From Trametes villosa (Eukaryota > Basidiomycota > Agaricomycetes > Polyporales > Polyporaceae), in contig PUDQ02000010.1 in assembly GCA_002964805.2 (NCBI GenBank), positions 682,001 through 746,000 on the forward strand: DNA of 64,000 nucleotides, read 5' to 3'. Below, in pieces: positions 44,929 through 55,950 of the stretch; positions within the stretch are counted from its first letter, which is position 1, and each line of letters begins with the position of its first letter. The notes beneath the pieces are model-generated. The model worked only from the letters and a program-made list of their open reading frames with translations. It was not told where the DNA came from and ran no database searches. The position numbers were made by a program, and so were the translations under genes.

Positions 44929-45917
44929 AGGATATGCGAATGAATGGTGAATACGGTTACTGTTGGGATGACGATGAGGGCGTACTGAGAAGCAGCGTTG
45001 ATGGTAGTCCGCGCTTTGGCTCTCGACTCGATACTACTGCGGATTAGGGGCGGATGTGTTAGCTGTTGCGAGTAGGAGGTTAATGGCGAGGCTGGGAAGC
45101 GGCAAATCTATGCAGGATGTGAGGAGATGCGAGTAATGGATCTCATAGGAGTATAATGGATGTTGCTCGACGATGATTACATGGAATGCGTTCAGCTGAA
45201 GCGCTATGCGACTTTGACGCGTGCCAGAAGAGCGACGCGTGCCAGAAGAGCTGATCAAGCCAGTCTTCTGAAGGCGGCTCTTCAATATTGAATAGAGCAC
45301 TGCAAAGGGGTAGGGGCTTTGTATACGCGAGGACGTAGGGATATTTGTACCGAGCGTGAGGGCTGTCGTGCAAGCTCGCGCCTTCGACCACTGGCACAGC
45401 GGTCGTGATTGAGTCTATGCCCAGAACCATGTGGCATGGTGTATCGATATGCACTTGAGATGAACTGAAGCAGCTTCAGCACGGTTCTGATCCAATCCTA
45501 GAGCAGACGCGACCTACATGCGCAATATCTGGTGTACTGAGCAGCACCGCTCCTCTTGATTGTAGGGGCAATGCGGCCAGTGGCGCGCAGTCGAAAGTTC
45601 GTCCAACCTACACCATCCGCATGATGAGCCCAAGCTGGGGTCATCTGCAGCAGCTATATCATGGCAACATTCATCAGCGCTCTAGCGGATGCAAACGGAT
45701 GTTTTGTTGCATGGAACGCGGTCGAGCAGAGGCAGCGAAGAGGGAGATAGAACGGAAGCGCCCGCGCGCGCACTGTCGCCACGGGGGCCAAACATAGCCA
45801 AACTCCAGCGCTTCGCAGCAACGGGCTGGAATTTGTACCATCCGTCGCGCTCAGCCTGTCCCTGCCCCCGTCCCCGACCCCCTCCTCCCTTTTCAACTCC
45901 TCCCGCCGTAGCAAGCC
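44929..45917. other. Intergenic region upstream of the septin gene
   Basis: This is AT-richer sequence without a supported gene. A tandem duplication CGACGCGTGCCAGAAGAG occurs at about 45217 and 45234. A C/T-rich leader precedes the septin ATG. Confidence 0.45.
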
Positions 45918-48900
45918 ATGACGACCGTTCCCTTCTCAGACGACGGCATCGGTATTGCCAACCTGCCGAACCAGGTGAGCAGCCGCGGACTGTACTTCTG
46001 CTGAGGCGGGGGGTGTGTGATGTGGGAGCTGAACGGACGCGTGTGCTGTCGTGTACAGAGGCACAAGATTGTCGCGAAGCGGGGGACGCACTTCACGGTC
46101 ATGGTTGTTGGTGAGTTTACTGTTTCTGTTGTGCGTATGGGTGTTCGATCGGCTAGGGGAGTGAGGAAACGCGCCAGCACCTAATATGGAGATGGATGGT
46201 GGACGCCAATTAGCATGAGGCCTCGCGTTGTGGGTAACCTCAGTGCCCCCAACCCCCCTCCTCAGTGCACAGGTGCCGTCCTGTCGCTAGTGATTTGCAA
46301 GGCTCGGCCCCAGGCCGGTAAGCCGTTAGGCCAAGCCCCCAAAAAGCCAGGCGGGGTGCCGCCGACATGGTGGAAGTGGAACTACGCTCCGGCGGGACGG
46401 AGTTGCACTTCCACTCGCCACTCCGTTCTGACTTCCACGCCAATGAGCGGCGCGTCCGGAGCGAGACAGGGGCACGGAAGACGGTGTGGGGAATGCGTCG
46501 TCAATGCTTGCGGCAAGCGCATGCATGGAGGCGATACCCGAACGAGGCAGAGGGCGCAGGCGCGAAAATAGCTCAAATGTGGACGACACGGGCATAGCTG
46601 GGGGGAGTGTAGGCACCGTCGCGAACACGAGTGTAAACGACGTGGACACCTCCGACCCGCACAGGGGAGGTACGGCTGCCCTCAGCCGTGTGTGCGGGGT
46701 GGTCAGTGAACGCACCGACGAACGCGCTATGCCCGCTAGGCCACCAGCGAGCGGAACCGCATTCGTGATGGGCTGGATTGACCATCTGTACTGGACCCAC
46801 GCCTCTACTTCCACTAGGCCAGTTCCACTTCCGCCATCTTCCAGTGGAAGTGGAAGCGCGGGTCTAGTACAGTGGAGCCCGCCCACGTGGTGGAAGTGGA
46901 ACTACGCTGTGGCGAGTCGGGGCTCTACTTCCACTAATCATTCCACTCTGACTTCCACTCCAATGGGCGATGTGGCCGGAACGAGGGTGTGAAGTACGCG
47001 TTGCCAATCTGCGGCAAGCGTGTGCATGAAGGTGATGCCGATGCACACTTGAATGACAAGGCAGAGGATGCAGGCGCGAAGATAGCGCGGACGTAAACGA
47101 CGCGGGCGTAACTGAACGAGGTGTAGGCGCCGTCGTGGACACGAGTGTGAACGAAGTGGGAAGTGGGTCGTCCAAGCTAGGCCCACCGGGAACACAGTTC
47201 CACCCGCTTGTGGTCGAACGGGCCTAGCGCGTTTATCTACGCGCTCGTTAGCCCCGCCCGCCGTGCACAGCGCGTCGTCGACCTCGCCCTCCCTGTGCGG
47301 ATGGGAGTCGTCCACGTCGTCCCGCGGCGCACGCGTCTGCGCGCCCGGGGGGGCGCATGGTAGGTCATGTTTGCGGCCGCACCGCTCGCGCCTGCGTCCA
47401 CTGTCTGGTTCAGGTGCGCATCGAGGCCCATATTGCTCTCGCGCACACGCCCGCGGCAAGCAGCCTGTACGCGCGTCACGTCACGTCCGTTTTGCGTGTG
47501 CTCGCGTCGTTCTCCATATTCCAGCCTCCCCGTATTCCAGCCTCCCCGTATTCCAGCCTCCCACTTCCCCGCCTCGTGCTGGCTGTACCCCTCCTGAGAG
47601 TGGAAGCTGCGGTAGGACGGTAAGTGGAAGTGGAACTACAACTCATCGGAGCGTAGTTCCACTTCCACCGTTTTGGTGGGTTCCCGAGCTGGTCGGTCGC
47701 ATTGTTCTGAGTGGGTGTCATTTGCCTCGGTGGGAGTCCCTCCCACTGCTTTGGTCGACACTCGTCGTAGACGGACGCAATGAGTGTACCGCGTAACATG
47801 CTCCTTCCCCCGGCTATTCCCCCGTAGCATATTCGAAGCTTCTACGCGCCATACATGCAGTCTGTGTGTTGCACGAAATACTGACGTCTACCCTGCCAGG
47901 CGAGTCCGGCCTCGGAAAGACCACGCTGATCAACACGCTCTTCTCGACCGAGCTCTCGCCGTCGAAGAACTACACGAAGCGGCACCAGAAGCAGCTCGAC
48001 AAGCTGACGGAGGTCGAGATCATCAAGGCCGAGCTCGAGGAGAAGCAGTTCAAGACGAAGCTGACCGTGATCGACACGCCCGGGTTCGGCGACTACGTCA
48101 ACAACCGCGACTCGTGGACGCCGATCGTCGACTTCATCGACGACCAGCACGAGGCGTACATGCGCCAGGAGCAGCAGCCGCAGCGCACGGAGAAGATCGA
48201 CCTCCGCGTGCACGCCTGCCTGTACTTCATCCGCCCCACCGGCCACACGTGAGTGCGCGGTCTTCCGAGCGGGGTGCGTGGAGCTGACGGGAGACGCAGG
48301 CTGAAGCCCCTGGACATTGAGATCATGAAGCGCCTGGGGACGCGGGTCAACCTCATCCCCGTCATCGCGAAGGCGGACACTCTGACCCAGAACGACCTGT
48401 TCACGTTCAAGCAGCGCGTGAGTGCCGCGGTATACTTGGCGCGGACGCGGGACCGAGTTCTCACTGCGCGCAAATAGATCCGCCAAGTCGTCCAGGCCCA
48501 GGGCATCCGCATCTACCAGCCGCCCATCGAGGCCGATGACGAGGTCAGCGCCGACCACGCGCGCGTCCTGCTGGAGGCCATGCCGTTCTCGATCATCGGC
48601 TCGACCGAGGACGTCACCACGCTCGACGGCCGCGTCGTGAAGGGTCGCGAGTACCTCTGGGGTGTCGCCGAGGGTACGTCCCGTTTCCATTACGTGTACA
48701 CGACGAGGATAGCACGCTCACGGCCGCTATTCTACAGTTGAGAACGAGAACCACTGCGACTTCCGGAAGCTGCGGTCGCTGCTCATCCGGACGTACATGC
48801 TGGACCTGATCTCGACGACGGAGGACCTGCACTACGAGAACTACCGGCAGGCGCAGATGGAGACGCGCAAGTTCGGGGAGCAGAAGCCGCGCAAGTTCGA

Positions 48901-49184
48901 GAACCCGAAGTTCAAGGAGGAGGAGGAGGCGCTCCGCAAGCGCTTCACGGAGCAGGTCAAGGCGGAGGAGGCGCGCTTCCGCCAGTGGGAGCAGCACGTA
49001 CGTCTTCCGTTCCTGCGCTGCGCGTCCCGATTCGGCGAGACTGACGGTGACGGGTTTGGGGCAGCTTATCGCCGAGCGCGACCGGCTCAACAAGGACCTC
49101 GAGCTCGCGCACAGCGCGATCAAGGCGCTCGAGGCGGAGCTGGACAACCTGCAGGTCGGCTACCGCGGCCCCGGCCGCCGGTGA
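45918..49184 (+). CDS. cdc12: Septin Cdc12
   Basis: Septin GTPase that forms filaments and rings at septa and hyphal tips. Exons are 45918-45974, 46059-46110, 47900-48248, 48300-48417, 48478-48673, 48738-48997 and 49065-49184, giving 383 aa. The protein begins [21 protein letters not shown]1 is GESGLGKTT and the G3 region is [15 protein letters not shown]. Next come [40 protein letters not shown], the G4 motif AKAD, and the septin element [20 protein letters not shown]. The C-terminal coiled coil contains [16 protein letters not shown], matching yeast Cdc12 best. Intron 2 (46111-47899, 1789 bp) is exceptionally large and falls inside the P-loop codons (VVG|ESG). It is filled with three repeat copies. 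All joins are in phase with canonical borders. Confidence 0.95.
46369..46860 (+). repeat. Intronic repeat copy 1 (AGTGGAAGTGGAACTACGCT family)
   Basis: The copy starts GGTGGAAGTGGAACTACGCT and ends in CAGTGGAAGTGGAAG. Internally it has GCGGCAAGCGCATGCATG, GGCGCAGGCGCGAA and GACGTGGACACCTCC. It is related over several hundred bp to copies 2 and 3 in the same intron. The short internal palindromes of TGGAAGTGGAA/TTCCACTTCCA type suggest a non-autonomous DNA element. Confidence 0.65.
46889..47206 (+). repeat. Intronic repeat copy 2, same orientation
   Basis: It begins GGTGGAAGTGGAACTACGCT and shares TTCCACTCCAATGGGCG, CTGCGGCAAGCGTGTGCATG and GATGCAGGCGCGAAGATAGC with copy 1. It is shorter, and the far end is degenerate. 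Confidence 0.6.
47240..47669 (-). repeat. Intronic repeat copy 3, inverted
   Basis: Read on the minus strand it contains GGTGGAAGTGGAACTACGCT (47650-47669), then GCTTGCCGCGGGCGTGTGCG, GACGCAGGCGCGAGC and GACGTGGACGACTCC, in the same order as copies 1 and 2. A TATTCCAGCCTCCCCG tandem unit (47515-47565) interrupts it. Confidence 0.6.
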
Positions 49185-50733
49185 GCAGCCGTCGTCGACG
49201 CTGGGTGGTGTGGGCGCGACGCCGCTGCCAAAAGATCCTACTTTGCGACCGTTTTCGTATGATACCCCGACTCGCGTCCGCTCGTTATACAGTATTTGCT
49301 TGTTGTCTCCTCCCTCGTCCCTCCTCGTCTTTCGCCCGTCCTGGGCGTCCGCTTGCGGCTCGGTGCTGGCCGCGAGGGGGCGGCTGTGTTCTGCGTACCG
49401 GTACCTACTATTGGATGGTCGTCGCTCGTTTGTCTTGTCGTATATCCCCGTACTCGATGGATGATCTTAATGTTCCTGTTACTAGAGGTTTCCCGTGCCA
49501 GGCTCCGGCACGGCCCAGAGGTTGTACATGTCGTGACAATGCCTCTAGTACGTAGCACCAAACTTCAATCCCTCTACCCAGCCATGTAGTTAAGCAACAG
49601 AATGTCCGCACCTTCTATGCTTGGATGTTCGTGCTACTCGGTCATTCCGAACATCGCCGAGCCTGTAAGTGCTTCTAAACTCAGTCTTACCTCGTCTTTT
49701 TGAGCACGCAATGACATGTCAGGCTTGAAAGCTGCTCGAAGGCTAGGTTTGTGGCACCGATTCTCATCGCCTCGCTGAGGCCAGTGCTTGTAACGGTAGG
49801 TTTCCTGTCCACGGTCTCGTTTTCCCCCGTTCTTGATGATACCTTGAACCCATTAGTTCGTGGAGAAAGTCACTCTTCTACACGTGCATGTACAGAGATC
49901 GAAGAGCACGTTGATAATGCAGGACGGGTCCCGCAAAGTACCGTGGCGGACTGCTGAAGCTCGAGTAGGCGCCTGTCGCCATCTCGAACCATGGGCCTGT
50001 TTTCCGCCTTTACCGTGCCCCCAAATCACCTGGGAGCTCATATTGAGTTAGATTTAAGAGCCTTACGGTATATGTATGGGTTACTGCGTCTTGAGAGTCG
50101 CTGTAACGCGTCCGTCGCGCCGATATACATGAGTGCTTTCCAAAACTGGCAATTTGCCATATATGGTGCCGCTTTAAATTACTATCGAAGATAGAAGATT
50201 GGGGTTCTACAGCAGGACCGCCCACCCCGTTGGGTTGCGCTCATGGGTGCCTGCTTCATGCACATGCACAATATCGACATGTACGTTCACGAGTCCGTGG
50301 TAAGTCTGCCGTGTGTTTTGACGCGTTCACGCTCTGAGTAAGTACGTGGAGTCGATGAGACTCGGAGACTTCGTACTTGTCCCATGACCTCGGCTGCTTG
50401 GCCGGAAACATGATGGCGCTCACTAGCGCGTAACCAGCCGCGTTGCCGACGTCGCGATGCGCCTCGCAAGTGGCCGCCGCGGGCGGGTCGCCGTCGGGAG
50501 GACGAGCGCGGAGGGCATCGATTGAGGACGAGTTCCAGGAAAGGCAGGAGGAGGTTAGCGAGCACTGCATGATATCGGTGGAGCCCGCCAAATATGAACA
50601 AACAGAACGTGCAATAATATTACCGTGATGGGCGTCTACGCGCCCTCCCCACACACGGCCCTCGCCCTCCCATCCTCCGCCGTCCCTCTCCCTCCCTCTT
50701 TCCCGTACTTCCACTACCACACTATATGCTACC
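49185..50733. other. Intergenic region
   Basis: No gene model is supported. A minus frame at 50256-50834 overlaps the next gene's start and has no domain. The last 100 bp are C/T-rich, as expected for a promoter leader. Confidence 0.4.
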
Positions 50734-53498
50734 ATGCCCCGCGCGAACGTAGCGACCATTGCGCGCACGCGGGCTATCCAGAGTTCCGCAGCGCAGTCGA
50801 CGAGCGCGCCCTTGGCCCGGGCGCTCGACGACAAGCCCGCTCTCTCGCCCGAGGCGAAGAGGCACTACAAGACCCGCGTTCGCAAGGCCGAGCAGGGCGA
50901 GCTCAGGACCCTCCACGCCCTGTTGTCCGATACCAAAGAGTGAGCATTCCGTTTTGCATGTGTCGCTCAGCTCGCGGGACCGCAGCTGCAATGTGCTATT
51001 CTGCTTGCATCTTGTGGCATGGTAGTCTACGCCAGTCCGTGACGAGCGGAGGGACTCGACGGGCTGGTCGGGACGCGCGTGAGCGACTGCCCGCGCAGTC
51101 CCGTTTCATGCAGAACGGGTCTGAAACGGACTCCGGGGACGAGCCTTGCAGTTCACTAGCGGTACCGCAGCTCCACTGTGCTATCTTGCCTGCATTTTGT
51201 ACATGTGCTGACGACGGAGTGGCCGCATCTAGCTTCATGGGCGGCTTCACGGGGCCCAAGAGTCTTCGCGCCGCCAACTGGTCCGACGGTGCTCCGTATG
51301 TAACCGAGAACAAGGTCTACGAGAGCCCCGACCCCGTCGCGTACAAACCGCGCACGGTGTACGTTCTCGAGGGCCGCCACCCCACAGTCTACGGCCACGG
51401 ACGCGTCGACACGTACGAGAAATCCGACGGCGTCTGCACCGAGGCCGCCCTCCCTCAGATCGTCCAGCGCGCCAACAGCCCAGCAGCGCCGAATGAGTTT
51501 AAGCAGCCCATGGACGCTGCGCGCTGGCCCTGGGACCCCGCCCGCAAGCGCGGCCCGGTCCAGTGGTGGGAAGCCCATGAGGACCCCGAGGCTCTTCGTC
51601 TGCAGGCCCTCGAGGATGCGTTGGCCGGCGTGCAACCTGCACCCCAGACAGACCTCCCGAAGGAGAAGCTCTCGAAACGCGCACGCGCTGCCCGCGTTCC
51701 CACCGAACTCCTTGCATCGCGCGGCTCCGGCATGCAGACTACTTCCGCGCGGCACTTCCATTCCTCATCCGCCGCCCTCCTGCCGGACGACCCGGGCTCG
51801 TTCGATAGCCGCAGGAACATCCCCGGCTCTACTTGGAGCCGCCCGCCCCGCCCGTCTCAGGACGCAAAGGACGACGTCGTGCCCACTTACTATGTCGAGC
51901 GCAAGAAGCAGCGCGACGACATCTCCCAGCGCAAGGAGCAGGAGGGCAGCCTGATGGCCGAACTCAATGCCGGCATCCTGAGCGAGGGTCTCGCGGCGAA
52001 GACGCGCGTCCGCGACGAGAAGATCCCCGTCGAAGTGCGCCTGCCGGACGGCACGATTGCGCACCCGAGCGGCTTCGAGCCGCCCACGGCCGAGACGGAC
52101 TTCCACCCCGTCGCGGCGAAGGTTCCCACTGAAGACCATCCTTTGCTCGCCACTGTTAAGCAGCCTTGGGACGACCGCGAGTTCCCTGTCCCTCCCACGG
52201 AGCCCGTCGCGCCCGACGCGGCGCAGGAGCAGGAGTGGCTGAAGCGCGTGGCCGCAGGCGCGGCGGCCGACGGCAGCGCCGTTCTCACGGGCGTGCGCGA
52301 CATCGGCGCGGAGACGCGCGTGGCGAGCAGCGCGACGCTCCCGACGCCGGGGCCCACGACGCACGCGGACCGCAGCAAGATCACGACCTCCGCATGGGAC
52401 TCTCCGGCGAAGGGCAAGTCGCGGCGGAACGACCCACCCGAGGACGTTGTCCCGCCGTTCTACATCGAGCGCAAGAAGCAGCGCAGCCAGATCGCGGAGC
52501 GCAAGGAGGAGGAGGGCGGGCTCATGGCCGAGCTCAACGCGGGCATTCTGAGCGAGGACCTCGCCGCGCAGACGCGTGAGCGTGAGGAGAAGATCCCGGT
52601 CGAGGTCGTCCTCGAGGACGGCACGATCGTGCACCCGAGCGGGTTCGTGCCCCCGACGCCAGAGACCGAGTTCCACCCCGCCGCTGCGAAGCCCCCGGAT
52701 TCGCCGAAGCTCCCCTGGACGGAGATCGACTCTGTCAAGGGCGCCGCCCCCATCAAGGACGTCAGCTCTGGCAAGAAGCCCGGTGATGCGCGCGGCTACC
52801 ACACCAGCGCTGTCGCCCGTGCCACGGTCCTGCCCATGGCGCTCCCGGGCCCCATCCAAGCCGCCCTCGCGAAGCAGGGCCGCATCGCGCCCGACCAGGA
52901 CGCGCAGGCGACGCTCGAGGCGCGCCGCGCACAGTACATGCCTACGCTGCAGCGCGAGCCGTTCTGGCGCCCGCTGCTGACGGTCACCGTCGCGACGCGG
53001 CCGCTCGCGCAGGCGCTGCAGCGCGCGGCGGGGCGCTTCCCTCGCGGGCAGCCGTTCGTGAGCGCGATCGAAGACGCCGATCGCAAGGAGTTCGGTTCGT
53101 ACAACTCTCGCCTGCGCACCTTGCGCGTCGAGCGCATGCGCGCAGCGGTCGAGGACGTCGCGCGCCGCCTCGGGGGCGCTCACGGCGGCTTGATTGGCAT
53201 GCGCACGAACGCAGCGCAGCGCGGGCGCGGCGTGAACGGGGAGGGCCTGGCGGACCCGCTGCCGCGGGAGGCGCGGGTCGTGAAGATCGGCGTAGGCGAG
53301 TGGTACCCGTTTGCGGAGGAGGTGAAGGAGAGGTTCTTGGACGACGCGGCGCGCGGCGGGTACGCGGAGTTCGTGGAGGTGTTCGGGGTGGACGAGTGGG
53401 GGAACCGGACGGACGGGAAGGTGTGGGCGGGGGAGAAGCCTAAGACGGGCGAGGTGCTGATCGAGAAGGAGTTCGCGGATGAGCTCGACGTCGACTGA
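50734..53498 (+). CDS. Protein with duplicated ERKKQR/AELNAGIL module (823 aa), unknown
   Basis: Exons are 50734-50939 and 51233-53498 (intron 293 bp, GTGAGC...CTAG, restoring the frame as TK-D-FMGGF). The N-terminus MPRANVATIARTRAIQSSAA looks like a mitochondrial targeting peptide (basic, no acidic residues), which is inference. A block GPKSLRAANWSDGAPYVTEN and WWEAHEDPEALRLQALEDAL follows. An approximately 85-residue module then occurs twice, near residues 279-365 and 469-555: [YF]Y[VI]ERKKQR, KEEEGGLMAELNAGILSE, RDEKIPVEV and DGTIAHPSGF.PPT.ET[DE]FHP. The C-terminal domain has FGSYNSRLRTLRVERMRAAV and a terminal EVFGVDEWGNRTDGKVWAGE. No known family was recognised; it is probably a conserved basidiomycete protein. 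Confidence 0.8.
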
Positions 53499-55950
53499 GG
53501 TGCGAAACCAGGTGAAGTTCCAAGTCCAGCCTTGTGCTTTCTTGTCTATAGCCCCTTGCTACCCCACGGACGATACGTTTCTCTCAACCTCCCGTTCTAT
53601 GCCCCTCTACTAGCACTCATCCTCCAGCGACTGGGTCCCGGAACCCCTCGTTCGCGATCGCTGCTCGCCATCTTGCTCCGGTCTTCCTTGCACCAGGTCT
53701 AGATCTAGCCTTCGTTGCTTTGCATATGCACATCCTTTGGTTTCTCACACATTGTACGTAGTAGACCCCACATTGTACAAGACAGTCTATCGAATGCGAT
53801 ATCGCTCCGACTAGGAGTGTTTATTAAAATTATCGTAAGCTCGCTTTCAAGTTCGAGCAGCAGCGCAGACCGGGCCATTTGTTCGCATCACAGGCGCACA
53901 GTCGCAGTCTCAGGTTCGTACCCTTCGTTTGACGCAAGTCCAATCTCTGACCAGCTCTCTGATTTCAGCGCGGCGCAACGATATTCACTGCAGGCGCATG
54001 AAAACCCATGCTATAGTATGTTCATATAGCAATCAGGAGTGTCAGCCTCGTGCGCGAGACATGTACCTGGACCACGAGGCTACCAACCTCTACCAACCGC
54101 AGTGCATCCGAGATTGGCAGGGAGATACCCAAACGTGGCAGGTGCGGTCATCCTCACCGCCCGCCTCAGTCAACTAAACACGTGTGGCTGACGTCGACTG
54201 CGTGCCAGCTTACGGTGACTCTGAGCTGATACGGAGGCGGCTTGCAGATTCCACTGGCAGCTGGTCTCCCGCGGGCCCGTAGGTCGCTGAGAATGTGTTG
54301 GCCCCGGCAGAAACGTGCGCATAGACTTCGGACTGCCACTTACCCTCAAAGTTAGCTCACCTACAGGGACTACATGAAGGGTATCTTATCGTTGCCTCCC
54401 GATTGACTGCTACTTCTTCGGAACCACTTGTGAGATACCAGCAGCTCTGTTGGGATTCTTTCGATCGTCATGTCAGTCTCTCTGGATCTTCCTCACCGGT
54501 CTCGTCGGCGACTCAACACGATCGACGCCAGCCCGGACACTTGTTCGCTTCGGCAACCGCCCGCCCGCCCGCCCGCCGCCGGTCAGCCTCCCTCCTTAGT
54601 ATATCAACCGTCCTCCCCGCCCACCGTCCTCCCTTTCCTTCATTCTACCACCCACCTCCCCCTGCCCCGTTTGCACATCGCTCTCGGTGGATGCGCAGCT
54701 GCGAGCTGGCCGCAAGGCCTCCGTGGCACGCGCAGCGAACTTGCTCCGCCTTCACGGTACGTCCTCATTCCTCTCTCCTCCACTCACTGCCATATACTCA
54801 CACATATGGCTCCTATAGGCGTTGAGGGTTGGATCATGTCGTGGCTATAGACAAGTGCCCTGCAAGAAGAGTATTGTGCCTGTGGCGAGCTCGGGGCCCC
54901 GCGCTGGACCCTAAGGGGAGGGGGGCCACCACCGCGGAAGCGTTGACCACCCGCCTGTGGGGTACGTACTTCCTCAACCACTCACTGCGGGGCACCTCAT
55001 TCTGAACATGAATCCGCTGCAGGGCTTCTGACGGTCTGGCTCGGTTTTTTTGGCTGCTTACAGCTCAGCAAGTCGCCGCCCGACGGATCGCACAAGAGCG
55101 AGGAAGACAAGAAGAGGCAAGACCGAGGACGACAAGAAGACCAGGTCGCAATGGACGGGCGAACCGACGGACGAAGACGACGGACGGGCGCTCTTCGCGG
55201 ACGACGGGCTCAAGGGACAAGTTCGCAAGGTCTCCGACACCCCGCCAACGCGGGTCAGGTATGTGATTCCTGTCGGGGGGTGGCAGAGGCTGGGGTATCT
55301 CTCGGGGACAGCGCAGGCCTCATCGTGGCCCCCGGGTCTAGTACCCGCCTTACGCGGGGAAGCCAACTGCGCTCATGTAACTTTTGCTTTCTCTGGCTAT
55401 CACTATACACATACTTCGTGGCAGTGGCTGGTAATACGGCGCGCTCCGCGCGACTCGCGATGGCTCGCGGCGCCCATGGGGTAACGAATGGTACTACGGT
55501 ATCATCTAAGTCTACATATTGGAGTGGCTGCGCAGAAGTAAACGTGCTACGACATGTACGATACGTGCCCGGATGATGCGAGAACAGTGCACTAGCGTAG
55601 GGGGTGGTGGGGCTGCTGGTAAGTTGCTTGGAAACTTGGAGAGTGCCAGTGGCGAAAGAGTCTGTTTTGGTGCAAACCATGAGCTTGAACGCGACCACTC
55701 AATCTGCAGGAGACACGAAGCGCATATGCATCTGCAAAATTGCTCCCGCGTTTCCCCCAAAGGTTACGCTAGTGTACGCTCTTCTCCGACGTCGGACGGG
55801 CTAGTCAAAATCGCTCGTATACGGCGGACGCGCCTGCCGCCTGTGCTGTCTTGGAACCTTGACACGTCTTCCTCACGGCCGAAAGCTTGCGATCCTAACG
55901 TACATTTGTACTAGTGAGTAGAGTAATGTATCCCATCGAATCCCATCCTC
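53499..55950. other. Gene-poor region between the 823-aa gene and the DUF6533 gene
   Basis: No complete gene is supported. A possible exon at about 55120-55257 encodes a charged stretch (EDDKKTRSQWTGEPTDEDDG, then LKGQVRKVSDTPPTRVR) followed by a plausible GTATGT donor. Neither a start exon nor a downstream exon could be joined with confidence. Confidence 0.4.

Noticed and set aside
51765..53183. 472-codon minus frame in the 823-aa gene
   Set aside because: It is antisense to a supported exon, Arg/Leu-rich and without domains.
54403..54850. 140- and 126-codon plus frames near 54.5 kb
   Set aside because: They are Pro/Ser/His-rich, overlap each other in different frames, and have no splice or domain support.
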